Of a stretch of 64,000 nt of DNA, positions 16,527 to 27,400 are shown piece by piece. Source of the DNA: Streptococcus parapneumoniae (GTDB taxonomy: Bacteria; Bacillota; Bacilli; Lactobacillales; Streptococcaceae); assembly GCF_037076355.1 (NCBI RefSeq), contig NZ_AP026968.1:698501-762500 (forward strand), in the 5' to 3' direction. The notes beneath the pieces were generated by a model. It ran no database searches and had not been told where the DNA came from. It was given only the letters and a program-made list of their open reading frames with translations. Each line of letters begins with the position of its first letter. The stretch's first letter is position 1. The translations under genes and the position numbers were made by a program.

Positions 16527-17723
16527 ATGTTAATAAGAAATTATCGGAAAAATATTGGCCTAATGGCCGGAGTTGAGTTTTTTGCTTTTTTAGGGATTAC
16601 CAGCTTTTGGATTCTCTTTCTTAGTCAAAACGGAATGTCTCTTTGGCAGATTGGACTTCTGGAAAGTATTTTTCATACTACCAGTCTTCTCTGTGAAATT
16701 CCATCTGGAATGTTGGCTGATCGCTATTCCTATAAGACCAACCTTTATTTAAGCCGAATAGCAGGGATTATGTCTTCTATTCTCATGTTGGCTGGGCAGG
16801 GAAATTTTTGGATTTATGCCTTAGCGATGGCGGTAAGTGCCTTGTCTTATAATTTTGATTCAGGCACAAGCACAGCAATGGTTTATGATTCAGCCGTGGA
16901 GGCTGGACTGAAGGAGCGCTATCTATCCATTTCAAGTTTTATGTCAGGAGTAGCAGAAGGAACTCGGTCTTTGGGGACAGTGTTGGCAGGATTTTTTGTC
17001 CATGGTCAATTGCACCTGACCTACTATATCATGATTGCGACTTCTATCATAGTTCTTTTCCTGATTTGGATGCTGAAAGAACCTAGTGTCAAGCTAGAAA
17101 AAGCTGATAGTGTGACTATGAGACAGATTATTTGGACTGTTAAGGAAGAGTTGGAGCGAAATCCCTTGCTTTTCAACTGGATGATTTTGTCTCAGATTGT
17201 CGGAGTACTCATGTGCATGTTTTATTTTTACTATCAAAATCAGTTACCAGATTTAAGTAGTTGGCAAATTTCAGCAGTTATGCTACTTGGTAGTCTCTTG
17301 AATATCGTCGCAGTTTATCTAGCGAGTAAGATTGGAAAGAAATATGCTGCCTTGAAGCTTTTCCCTATCCTCGTCCTGCTGACTGGAGTTACCTACCTGC
17401 TGTCTTACTTTGGAACACCTCTAATCTATATTTTGATTTATTTGATTAGTAATGCTCTATATGCTCTTTTTCAGCCGATTTTTGACAATGATTTGCAAGA
17501 TCGGCTCCCAAGTGAAGTAAGGGCAACCATGCTGAGTGTCTACTCTATGATGTTTAGCCTAAGTATGATTGTCTTCTTCCCACTGACAGGCTGGTTGATT
17601 GACCATTTAGGCTTTGTGCTAACATTTCTTTATCTAGGATTCTTTTTAGTCATGATTAGCCTTTTACTGCCTGTATTTTTAGGGAAAATGGCTAAAAGAA
17701 TGGATGAAAAAATTATTTCCTAG
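16527..17723 (+). CDS. Major facilitator superfamily transporter
   Basis: 398 residues with about twelve hydrophobic helices in two halves. The loop after helix 2 contains GMLADRYSYKTNLYLSR, the MFS motif A (G-x-LaDR-x-g-x-k). The central cytoplasmic loop is near residue 200. A frame is open from TTG at 16509, but ATG 16527 follows AAAGGAG (16514-16520) at six bases and begins MLIRNYRKNIGLM, so it is preferred. Substrate unknown; drug or metabolite efflux is plausible. No operon partner is visible. Confidence 0.85.
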   Translation: MLIRNYRKNIGLMAGVEFFAFLGITSFWILFLSQNGMSLWQIGLLESIFHTTSLLCEIPSGMLADRYSYKTNLYLSRIAGIMSSILMLAGQGNFWIYALAMAVSALSYNFDSGTSTAMVYDSAVEAGLKERYLSISSFMSGVAEGTRSLGTVLAGFFVHGQLHLTYYIMIATSIIVLFLIWMLKEPSVKLEKADSVTMRQIIWTVKEELERNPLLFNWMILSQIVGVLMCMFYFYYQNQLPDLSSWQISAVMLLGSLLNIVAVYLASKIGKKYAALKLFPILVLLTGVTYLLSYFGTPLIYILIYLISNALYALFQPIFDNDLQDRLPSEVRATMLSVYSMMFSLSMIVFFPLTGWLIDHLGFVLTFLYLGFFLVMISLLLPVFLGKMAKRMDEKIIS

Positions 17724-17739
17724 ATTAAAATAATTTCTG

Positions 17740-17770
17740 AAAACTTGAGTGCCAAGCTCAGGTTTTTTAA
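17740..17770 (+). terminator. Intrinsic terminator after the MFS gene
   Basis: AACTTGAG, loop TGCCAAG, CTCAGGTTTTTT (one G-U pair). Confidence 0.8.
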
Positions 17771-17862
17771 TAGGTTGATTTTGGAGCTGTCTTTACTTTT
17801 CTTACTCGATTTTAACTAAGAAAAATCAGTTTGCTTTGAAGGAAGAAATAGAATTGGTTGCT

Positions 17863-17969
17863 TATACTCAATGAAAATCAAAGAGCAAACTAGGAAGCTA
17901 GCCGTAAGCTGTACTTGAGTACGGTAAGGCGACGCTGACGTGGTTTGAATTTGATTTTCGAAGAGTATT
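17863..17969 (-). repeat. BOX element, boxA-boxC form (no boxB)
   Basis: On the plus strand it reads boxC (TATACTCAATGAAAATC... GCTAGCC) and then boxA (CGGTAAGGCGACGCTGACG ... TTCGAAGAGTATT). The core GGCGACGCTGACG is the classic BOX primer target. boxB is absent, with ACTTGAGT at the junction. It directly abuts the promoter of the ypmB-like gene. Confidence 0.9.
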
Positions 17970-17980
17970 CTTGCATTCAC

Positions 17981-18009
17981 TTGTAATAAAGCTTAATAGA
18001 TGGTAAAAT
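17981..18009 (+). promoter_or_regulatory. Promoter of the ypmB-aspartate aminotransferase-asnS operon
   Basis: -35 TTGTAA at 17981-17986, spacer 17, -10 TAAAAT at 18004-18009. The GTG start codon at 18016 is seven bases after the -10 and lacks a convincing Shine-Dalgarno sequence, so the mRNA may be leaderless. Confidence 0.6.
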
Positions 18010-18015
18010 AGACGA

Positions 18016-18504
18016 GTGAAAAAAAGACAAAACAAAGCAAAAAATAATCTACTGTGGCAGTATGGTCTAGGGATGACGATTTTATTTGTGGTTATCAGTG
18101 CTTCCTTTCTGTATTTAGTGTTTCTGAGTATGAAACCCTATCAAACAGCTAAAAGTGAAGGAGAAAAATTAGCTCAGCAGTATGCAGGATTAGAGCAGGC
18201 TGATCAGGTTGACTTATACAATGGCTTGGAATCCTATTATAGCATTCTTGGTCGTAATAAAAAACAAGAAGCACTTGCTGTCCTGATTGGAAAAGATGAC
18301 CATAAGATTTACGTTTATCAGCTAAATCAAGGTGTTTCACAAGAAAAAGCAGAAGCGGTTTCTAAGGAAAAAGGAGCTGGCGAGATTGACAAGATTACCT
18401 TTGGCCGTTATCAAGACAAGCCAATCTGGGAAGTCAAGTCAGGATCTGATTTTTATCTAGTAGATTTTGAAACAGGAGCATTGGTCAATAAGGAGGGCCT
18501 ATGA
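18016..18504 (+). CDS. YpmB-like single-pass membrane protein (DUF5590/PepSY-like)
   Basis: 162 residues: basic N-terminus (KKRQNKAKN), one membrane helix at about 16-38, then an outer beta-rich domain ending DFYLVDFETGALVNKEG. The gene order ypmB-aspB-asnS is conserved in Bacillus and streptococci, which supports the assignment. Start is GTG at 18016. The stop overlaps the aminotransferase start (ATGA). Function unknown. Confidence 0.85.
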   Translation: MKKRQNKAKNNLLWQYGLGMTILFVVISASFLYLVFLSMKPYQTAKSEGEKLAQQYAGLEQADQVDLYNGLESYYSILGRNKKQEALAVLIGKDDHKIYVYQLNQGVSQEKAEAVSKEKGAGEIDKITFGRYQDKPIWEVKSGSDFYLVDFETGALVNKEGL

Positions 18505-19679
18505 AACTATCCAACCGTGTTTTAGAAATGGAAGAAAGTGTGACTCTGGCTAGTGATGCAAGAGCAAAGAAGTTAAAGGCTGAAGGAAAAGATGTACTTT
18601 TCTTAACTTTAGGTCAGCCCGATTTCCATACTCCCAAAAATATTCAAGATGCAGCAGTTAAAGCTATTCGAGAAGGACAGGCTTCCTTCTATACAGTAGC
18701 TTCAGGTCTACCAGAATTAAAAGCTGCGGTGAATACCTACTTCGAGCGCTACTATGGCTATTCTGTCGCAAGTAACGAGGTTGCCTTTGCTACAGGTGCC
18801 AAGTTCTCCCTCTATACTTTCTTTATGGCTGTGGTCAATCCAGGTGATGAAGTCATCATCCCAACTCCATACTGGGTTAGTTATGGAGATCAGGTCAAGA
18901 TGGCAGAAGGGGTACCAGTCTTTGTTCCAGCTAAGGAAGACAACCACTTTAAGGTAACTGTAGAGCAGTTAGAAGCAGTTCGCACTGATAAGACCAAGGT
19001 TTTGGTTCTCAATTCACCATCTAATCCGACTGGTATGATCTATACTCGTGAAGAATTACTAGCTATCGGAAATTGGGCAGTTGAGCATGACATTCTGATT
19101 TTAGCAGATGATATATACGGTCGCCTTGTTTATAATGGAAATGAATTTGTTCCAATTTCAAGTCTATCAGAAGCAATTCGTAAGCAAACCATTGTTATCA
19201 ACGGTGTATCTAAGGCCTATGCCATGACGGGTTGGCGAGTTGGTTATGCGGTAGGTGATCCAGAAATCATTGCTGCTATGAGCAAATTGACAGGTCAAAC
19301 AACTTCTAACCTAACTGCTGTTTCACAATATGCAACCATCGAAGCCCTAACTGGACCGCAAGATTCTGTGGAAGTTATGCGTCAAGCATTTGAAGAACGT
19401 CTCAATACTATCTATCCACTCTTGTGTGAAGTCCCTGGTTTTGAAGTTGTCAAACCACAAGGAGCTTTCTATCTCTTTCCAAATGTCAAAAAAGCTATGG
19501 AGATGAAAGGTTATACGGATGTGACTGACTTTACAACAGCTATTCTTGAGGAAGTTGGTTTGGCACTCATAACAGGAGCAGGATTTGGAGCGCCAGAAAA
19601 TGTGCGCCTCAGTTATGCGACAGACCTAGACACGCTTAAAGAAGCTGTTAAACGCTTGAAAGCATTTATGGAAAAATAA
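18501..19679 (+). CDS. aspC: Aspartate aminotransferase, class I PLP enzyme
   Basis: 392 residues. Transfers the amino group between aspartate/oxaloacetate and glutamate/2-oxoglutarate in the cytosol. The PLP Schiff-base lysine is Lys238 in [24 protein letters not shown] (about 172-182) and the DDIYGRLVY motif bind the cofactor and substrate. Translation is probably coupled to the ypmB-like gene by a four-base overlap, and asnS follows 22 bases later, placing aspartate metabolism next to asparaginyl-tRNA synthesis. Confidence 0.93.
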   Translation: MKLSNRVLEMEESVTLASDARAKKLKAEGKDVLFLTLGQPDFHTPKNIQDAAVKAIREGQASFYTVASGLPELKAAVNTYFERYYGYSVASNEVAFATGAKFSLYTFFMAVVNPGDEVIIPTPYWVSYGDQVKMAEGVPVFVPAKEDNHFKVTVEQLEAVRTDKTKVLVLNSPSNPTGMIYTREELLAIGNWAVEHDILILADDIYGRLVYNGNEFVPISSLSEAIRKQTIVINGVSKAYAMTGWRVGYAVGDPEIIAAMSKLTGQTTSNLTAVSQYATIEALTGPQDSVEVMRQAFEERLNTIYPLLCEVPGFEVVKPQGAFYLFPNVKKAMEMKGYTDVTDFTTAILEEVGLALITGAGFGAPENVRLSYATDLDTLKEAVKRLKAFMEK

Positions 19680-19701
19680 AAGAAAAAGAAAAGGAAAAAT
19701 A

Positions 19702-21045
19702 ATGACAAAACGTGTAACGATTATTGATGTAAAAGACTATGTTGGTCAGGAAGTGACGATTGGCGCTTGGGTTGCCAACAAATCAGGAAAAGGGAAAATT
19801 GCCTTCTTGCAATTGCGTGATGGAACAGCCTTCTTCCAAGGTGTGGCTTTTAAACCAAACTTTGTCGAAAAATTTGGTGAAGAAGTAGGACTTGAGAAGT
19901 TTGATGTTATCAAACGCTTGAGCCAAGAAACTTCTGTTTATGTGACAGGTATTGTTAAAGAAGACGAACGTTCTAAATTTGGTTATGAGTTGGATATTAC
20001 AGACATCGAAGTGATCGGTGAATCTCAAGACTACCCAATTACACCAAAAGAACACGGAACAGACTTTTTGATGGACAACCGTCACTTGTGGCTTCGTTCT
20101 CGTAAGCAAGTAGCCGTGATGCAAATCCGTAACGCTATTATCTATGCAACTTATGAGTTCTTCGACAAGAACGGTTTCATGAAGTTTGATAGCCCAATCC
20201 TTTCAGGAAACGCGGCAGAAGATTCAACAGAACTCTTTGAAACAGACTACTTCGGAACGCCAGCCTACTTGAGCCAATCAGGTCAGCTTTACCTAGAAGC
20301 AGGCGCTATGGCTCTTGGTCGTGTCTTTGACTTTGGTCCAGTATTCCGTGCCGAAAAATCAAAAACGCGCCGTCACTTGACTGAGTTCTGGATGATGGAC
20401 GCAGAGTACTCCTACTTGACACATGATGAGTCGCTTGACTTGCAAGAAGCTTATGTGAAAGCTCTTCTACAAGGTGTTCTTGACCGTGCGCCTCAAGCCT
20501 TGGAAACTTTGGAACGTGATACAGAACTCTTGAAACGCTACATTGCAGAGCCATTCAAACGCATCACTTACGATCAAGCCATTGACCTCTTGCAAGAGCA
20601 TGAAAATGATGAAGACGCTGACTATGAACATCTTGAGCATGGTGATGACTTTGGTTCACCACATGAAACTTGGATTTCAAACCACTTTGGTGTGCCAACA
20701 TTTGTCATGAACTACCCAGCAGCTATCAAGGCCTTCTACATGAAACCAGTTCCTGGAAATCCAGAGCGCGTGCTTTGTGCAGATTTGCTTGCTCCAGAAG
20801 GTTATGGAGAAATCATCGGTGGGTCTATGCGTGAGGAAGACTACGATGCATTAGTTGCTAAGATGGATGAACTTGGCATGGATCGTACAGAGTATGAATT
20901 CTACCTTGACCTTCGTAAATACGGTACAGTTCCACATGGAGGATTTGGTATCGGTATCGAGCGTATGGTCACCTTCGCAGCAGGAACAAAACACATCCGT
21001 GAAGCTATCCCATTCCCACGTATGTTGCATCGTATCAAACCATAA
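19702..21045 (+). CDS. asnS: Asparaginyl-tRNA synthetase
   Basis: 447 residues, class IIb. The N-terminal OB-fold anticodon-binding domain covers about 1-110. The catalytic domain has motif 2 [15 protein letters not shown] (about 214-228) and motif 3 [10 protein letters not shown] (about 413-422). RBS AAAGGAAAAA is weak but correctly spaced. Third gene of the ypmB-aspC-asnS operon, closed by a terminator at 21053. Confidence 0.96.
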   Translation: MTKRVTIIDVKDYVGQEVTIGAWVANKSGKGKIAFLQLRDGTAFFQGVAFKPNFVEKFGEEVGLEKFDVIKRLSQETSVYVTGIVKEDERSKFGYELDITDIEVIGESQDYPITPKEHGTDFLMDNRHLWLRSRKQVAVMQIRNAIIYATYEFFDKNGFMKFDSPILSGNAAEDSTELFETDYFGTPAYLSQSGQLYLEAGAMALGRVFDFGPVFRAEKSKTRRHLTEFWMMDAEYSYLTHDESLDLQEAYVKALLQGVLDRAPQALETLERDTELLKRYIAEPFKRITYDQAIDLLQEHENDEDADYEHLEHGDDFGSPHETWISNHFGVPTFVMNYPAAIKAFYMKPVPGNPERVLCADLLAPEGYGEIIGGSMREEDYDALVAKMDELGMDRTEYEFYLDLRKYGTVPHGGFGIGIERMVTFAAGTKHIREAIPFPRMLHRIKP

Positions 21046-21052
21046 GAACAGG

Positions 21053-21077
21053 AAAACGCCCATGTGGCGTTTTTTTC
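21053..21077 (+). terminator. Intrinsic terminator after asnS
   Basis: AAACGCC, loop CATGT, GGCGTTTTTTT. Confidence 0.9.
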
Positions 21078-21211
21078 ATAGAAATCTCTGGAAGCGAAAG
21101 GAAATATTATCAGGTATAGTGGATTGAAATAAGACAAAAGCGGGTTTTTGCCCAGCCTTTAGTGCTCTTAGAGTTCGAGTCATAGCTAATCTTCTGAAGG
21201 TTTTAACAAAT

Positions 21212-21317
21212 AATACTCTTCGAAAATCTCTTCAAACCACGTCAGCGTCGCCTTACCGTACTCAAGTACAGCTTGCGGCTAGCTTCCTAGTTTGCTCTTT
21301 GATTTTCATTGAGTATA
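21212..21317 (+). repeat. BOX element, boxA-boxC form (no boxB)
   Basis: Begins ATACTCTTCGAAAATCTC, contains GTCAGCGTCGCCTTACCGTA and ends TTTTCATTGAGTATA. The A/C junction ACTCAAGTACAGCTTGC mirrors the one in the element at 17863. It occupies much of the 21078-21354 gap, where I see nothing else apart from unstructured AT-rich sequence. Confidence 0.9.
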
Positions 21318-21354
21318 AGAAGAAAATTTTAGATTTTTAGTTACGTCATAATGT

Positions 21355-21383
21355 TTGATTTGTAGATAAAAAAAGAGTATAAT
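21355..21383 (+). promoter_or_regulatory. Promoter of the giant LPXTG protein gene
   Basis: -35 TTGATT at 21355-21360, spacer 17, -10 TATAAT at 21378-21383. Predicted +1 near 21390, which is the first base of the hairpin described next. Confidence 0.7.
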
Positions 21384-21388
21384 AAATT

Positions 21389-21431
21389 AAGCCCATTTAA
21401 AATATGCTACGATATTTTAGGGGGGCTTTTT
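21389..21431 (+). terminator. Terminator-like hairpin at the 5' end of the adhesin mRNA (candidate attenuator)
   Basis: AAGCCC (21389-21394), ATTT, AAAATAT (21399-21405), loop GCTACG, ATATTTT (21412-21418), AGGG, GGGCTT (21423-21428), then TTT. The stem is about 17 base pairs with one A-G mismatch and two G-U pairs. It lies between the promoter and the RBS, about 55 bases before the start codon, so most transcripts would stop here unless it is bypassed. Confidence 0.65.
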
Positions 21432-21484
21432 ATTTGCTTCCTCAAAACATATTAACAGATAATCATTACAAAAGGAGTGTAGCA

Positions 21485-24400
21485 ATGTTTAAGAATAAAG
21501 GCGTACATGCTCGTTCACAAGTGGAAAAATTTACACGTTATAGCATTCGTAAGGTTAGTTTTGGGGTAGCTAGTGTAGCTGTAGCTACAGGATTGTTTTT
21601 CTTAGGTGGGGGCAGCGTTCAAGCAAATTCTCCAGTAGTTCCAGCTAGACCAGAAGTAGGTGCTGAAGGAGGAGTACAGGGAGAGAGTGAATCGCTCTCA
21701 CTTTCAAAAGTGAATGACAATACACTAGCTAGTGAAAGTTCGACAGACTCAGAAATGGAACCGGCGGCATCAGTTCCAGAGGTGCCAGCAACTGTGGAAC
21801 CACAACCAGAAACAGCAATTGAAGCGTCAGAAGTTACAAAGGTTGATACAAGCAAATTGGGAGTTGCTATTGCTCGTATGCAATCAGCTCTTGAAAAAGC
21901 AGGCGTATCTGAAAAGACTGCCGCAACAATCGAAAATGCTAAGGAAGAACTAGCTAAGGCTCAAACCTTCCTATCAAATGAAAAAGCAACACAAGAAGAA
22001 GTAGATAAAGCTACGCGAGAATTAAAAAACAAAGCTTTCGTTATTGAAAGTATGCCAAAAGCAGAAAAGAAGAAAGCAAACAATAATCAAGACTCGCGTA
22101 ATGGACAAGTGATTCCTGGAAACGGGGAAAGTGGGTTTAGAGAGGCTACAGGTGCTCAAGAAACTCCGCTTGCAGATGTAGCAAGAGTATCAGATGATGA
22201 ACTGACAAAAGCTAAACAAGAATTACAAGGTGAAATTACAAAACTTACGGCTAAAATCTCTACTGAGGAAGCAAAGGGAGAGGGTGAGATAGATAAAGAA
22301 TTTGTTGAACTTTTGAACACGATTAAGACTAAGTCAGAAACTATTTATAACGTAGAAATAGCTAGTCTAACAACTGAAAAAGAAAAGCATGCTGCTCTCC
22401 AAAAGCTAAAAGCTCAAAAAGATACTCTTCGTTATTATCAATCAGGTAAAGTTGATTGGGGTGCACCAATCAATAATAATGCTGTTAGATTTGGGAATAA
22501 TAATGAAACAGGTGTTTTTGCAAATTTAAAGGAAGGTTTTGGTGAACAGAACTTCTCTAGTGCTATTAGTAAACAAAAAGATAGTGGGGATCAACAATTA
22601 GGTCCAGATACTAATAGTCCGAATGTTGGTTCAGCTACATATCATTGGAAGGAACTAGAACTTACCAGAGAACAGGCAGCAGATGGCACCAAGCTAAATG
22701 GTTGGAAATTAACAAATAATACAGAAAAGGTGACTCTAGTAAAAGGAGAATCCCCTACCAATATCACCCCTAAACCTAACCAAACCTACACTCCGAAATC
22801 TGCTAAGATATATAGCAATAATGATAAAGTAACAGCCACTGGTGGACAAAATAGACCTAATGCAGGTGGTGGTATGTTATCTGGGTTAATTTCTGCAGAG
22901 GACATGAAAAAAGTGGGATTAGGAAGGGTTGATAGAGACTATTACTTAGAGTTAGGGAAGAAAGGTAATGGAATTTATCGAGATGTGGATGTTAACCCTA
23001 ACTCTCTGCTCTTTGTGAATGTTTTACATAATGGAGCTTATGGACCACTTGCTCTACCATCAGAAGGAGAAAATGTTAAATTAACAATAGTAGATGCTTA
23101 TACTGGTCAAAAACTAACGGAATTGAAGCGTAAAAGTGGAAATTCACAAACGGAGTTTGAGCAAAATCCTGGCAGTGTCGGAAATGGTTGGCGAAATTTA
23201 CTTCGTGCTGTCCATATCCCAGAGGGAACCACAAAAGTTCGTGTGATTGTTGAAGCAGGAAGTCCAGGACAAACCAACAAAACACTTGGCAATAACCCTA
23301 TCGAAGATGGTTATATCATTGGAGGTATCGGGATTGCTACAGGTCCAGCCGTTAATATTTCAACTAATATCACTAGTGAAAAGAAATCTGGGAAATATGG
23401 GTTTACCGATGATGCTATATATGGTAAAAAACAAACAGGAACAATTGATTTAAACATACGAAACTTAGGTGGAGCATCTATCACTGAATTCCAAAGCACC
23501 TATCAAGTAACGATTAAAGTTCCAAAAGGTGTAGTATTGGGAACTTTAAATGCCAATGGGAAAACGTTAGATTTAAACCAAGCTAATGGACAGGCTGCTT
23601 ATGAATTAAACAATACTTGGACAACTAATTTTAGATTTGATAAAAACAAGTCAGAACTAAGTTTTGGGATAAACTCTAAAAGAAGAGACATTTTAGCTGG
23701 AGATAGACGTTCAAAAGACTTTATTGTTAAAATTCCATTTGAAACAACAGCAGATTATGTGGGTAGTTCTACCTTTGAAGTTTCAGGTCAAAATGGATTT
23801 CCAGGAGATGATACTTTGGGAAATGTTCTCCATAAATACGGAAATAATGATTCCAATTTTTATGATGTTCCAGAAAATGTCAATGCTCCAAGTCTTAAAT
23901 ATTCAAATGAACCGAACTACAAATATAAAAAGACCTTGTATATCGATTCATTTACTGATGTTGATAAAATCACTGTTCCAGTCGGAACTAGTTTAGATAA
24001 GATCAAGGAGCTATCTAAATTAAAAGCGAAAGAAAAGATTGAATCAGAAGAATACAAGAGAAAACTGGATGAAACTAATGCTACGGCTACTCTAGATGAT
24101 CAAGGAATGTCTACGGGAGTTGTTGCTACTGACGTAGCGAAAGAGAATGCCGGTGTTATAAAAGTGCCAGTAGTTCATAGTCGAGATGGAAAAAATTATA
24201 AAAATACTGTAGATATAGAAGTAAATGTAGTGAAATCAACTACCAATAAGTTAGTAGTATTCGAAGGAGACAAGATTACTGATGACCAAGTGAAATCTTC
24301 TGTTACATCAGCAACAATTAATACTAAAACTGGAGTGGTGAATAATCCTAATGAAGCAGATGTGATTAATACAACAGGAAAAGCTGGGGAAGCAGGACTT

Positions 24401-27400
24401 AAGATTCCTACAACTATCACACATGAAATAAATGGAACAAACATTAATGAAACTGTTGAAGTCCCAGTAACTGTCTTACCAAAAGCAACTGGTGAAGTAG
24501 AAGTACACAAAGGAGCCTCAGTAGATAAAGTAAAAGAAGTTGCTAAAACAAAAGCGACAGAAGTAGCAACATCAGCTGATTTCAAAGCTAAATTACCAGA
24601 AGGTTTTAAAGATGTAGTGGTTGGTGAGATTACAGAAAAAGTTTTAGCAACAATGACTGCAGAAAAAGGAACAAAAAGAGGGACAGTAAAAGTTCCAGTA
24701 ACTTACACAGTAGATGGCGTTGAATATACAAAAGATGCTGAAATTACTGTAAACGTTAAAGGTTCTGAAACTAAATCTGTCTACGTTGTAGAAGGTCAAA
24801 AACTAGATCCAGCTAAAGTAAAAGAAGCAGTTACACCAGGTAAAGGTGGAACAGTACAAGATCCAACGGATGCGAATTTACCAGATACAACAGGAAAAGT
24901 TGGAGCAACAGACGTAGTAGTACCAACTACAGTTAAATATTCAACTGGAGATGAAACTGTAAATGTCCCTGTAACAGTATTACCAAAACCAGAACCAAAA
25001 GGCATTACAGTCTTAAATGGTACACCTAACGAGAAATTAATCGATGCTATTCGAGCAAACGTTAATAAAGCAATTACTGGATTAACAAATGTTCCTGATG
25101 GTGTAACTCCATTTGTAACAGATGACGCTATTGTAACTCCAAAAACTGATCAAAATGGGCAACAAACTCCAGTGTCAGTAACTGTTAAATATAGAGATAA
25201 GGCTACTGGAAAAGTTATTGATGACATTTCAGTTGACGTCGACGTTCCTGTAAATGTAGTTGGTTCAACTCCGACATCTAAAGTTGTATTTGAAGGAGAT
25301 GAAATTACAACTAAGGATATTACAGATGCTGTTACTCCTGGTGAAAATGGAACGAAGGGTGAGCCTACAGATTTAGCAAAAGATATTACTGCAAACCCAG
25401 GTGTGAAAGAAGTAACTGTACCAGTAACTTATACGGATCAAAATGGAGCAACTTTAACAGAACCAGTAATAGTTAAAGTAATAGTTCTTCCAAAACCAAC
25501 ACCGAAAGGTCTAATTGTTGCTAAAGATAGCGACAAGGAAAAAGCAAAAGAAAAAGTTCTTGCTAAGGCGAAAGAAGCTATTGCAGATGGTACATTTAAA
25601 GGAAAACTTCCAGCAAATGTTACAAATGTAAGTATTGATGAAAATGTAGAAAATCCAGATTTGTCAGATGATATTGATGTAAATGTTACTGTGAAGTACA
25701 CTGTTGATGGGGAAGAAAAAACAACCGTTGTTAAAGTTCCAGTAACTGTTGTAGAGGGAGTTCCTCAAATCGTTCCAGTGGATGAAAACAATAAACAACC
25801 AAATCCAGAAAACAGTATTGATAAAACGGAATACCCAGAGGGTTCAACATTTGAATATGATCCAAAAACTCCAGTGAATACCACAATGCCTGGTGATTAT
25901 ACAGTCAATGTCATTGTAAAAGATAAAGAGGGTAATCCTATTGCAGAAGTCCCAGCAACTGTACGTGTTGTAGAAAGCTATCCACAATTTGTGCCAGTAG
26001 ACAAGGATAAAAAACAACCAGCTGTTGAAGGAAGTATTGATCCTAAAGCCTTCCCTAAAGATACAGAGTTTACTTATGAAACTCCTGTAGATACAACAAG
26101 GCCAGGCGAAAAAGATGTGGTAGTTGTAGCGAAGATTGGCGATGAAGTTATTGCAAAAGTCCCAGCAAAAGTGATGGTCGTTGAACCTAAGACACAATAC
26201 GTAGTAGCAGATCCAAGTAAACCGCAACCAGATGCTTCTAAGAGTATTGATCCAGAACAATACCCAGATGGAATAACATTTGAGTACAAGACACCTGTAG
26301 ACACAACAACGCCGGGCGAAAAAGATGTGGTTGTCGTTGCGAAAGATGGAGATGATACACTTGTTGAAGTTCCAACAAAAGTGAAAGTTGTACAAGGTTA
26401 CCCACAAATCGTTCCAGTTGATGAAGGTAAAAAACAACCATCACCTGAAGATAGTATTGATACGGATGATTATCCAAAAGATGCAACATTTGAGTACAAA
26501 GAAGAAGTAGATACAACTACACCAGGTGATAAGAAAGTTACTGTTGTTGTGAAACAAGGGGATAAGGTATTAGTTGAAGTACCATCTACAGTACGAGTAG
26601 TAGAAAGTTATCCTAAATATGTACCAGTAGATCCAGCTAAGAAACAGCCAGATCCAAAAGAAAACATTAATCCAAATGATTTCCCAACTGGAACAACATT
26701 TGAATATAAAGATAACACTCCGGTAGATACAACAACACCAGGTGAGAAACCTGTAACAGTAGTAGCTAAGTTGAATGGACAACCAATTACAGAAATTCCA
26801 GCGACAATTGTAGTAGTAGAACCGAAGATACAATATGTGCCAGTTGATAAATCAAACAAACAACCAGATGCATCTAAGAGTATTGATCCTGAACAATATC
26901 CAGATGAAATTACATTTGGATATAAGACTCCAGTGGACACAACAACGCCAGGCGAAAAAGATGTAGTCGTTGTTGCCAAAGATGGAGATGACACACTTGT
27001 TGAAGTACCAGCTAAGGTTAAAGTAGTAGAAGGAAAAGAACAATTAATTCCTATTAATGCTACAGGTGAAAATCAACCAAAACCGAAAGATAGTATCACA
27101 CCAAGTGACTATCCAGAAGGGTCAACGTTTGAATACAAAGTTCCAGAAGGACAAACAACTCCATATGATGGAACAACTCCAGGGGATAAACCAGTTACAG
27201 TTGTAGTAAAAGATAAAAATGGTAATGTATTAGTAGAAGTTCCAGCAACCATTAAAGTAGTGGAAGCTAAACCAAAACCAATCGAAACCCCAGTGACGAA
27301 TACACCTTTAACAAAAGAGGATATTTCTAAATATGTTAAAGTTCCTGCAGAAGGCAGGGTAACGAATGTTGAGAACATTCCAGACTTAACAACACCAGGT

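Noticed and set aside
21404-21484. Upstream ATG for the adhesin (27 extra residues)
   Set aside because: The ATG lies within the terminator-like hairpin and has no RBS; ATG 21485 gives a normal YSIRK signal peptide.
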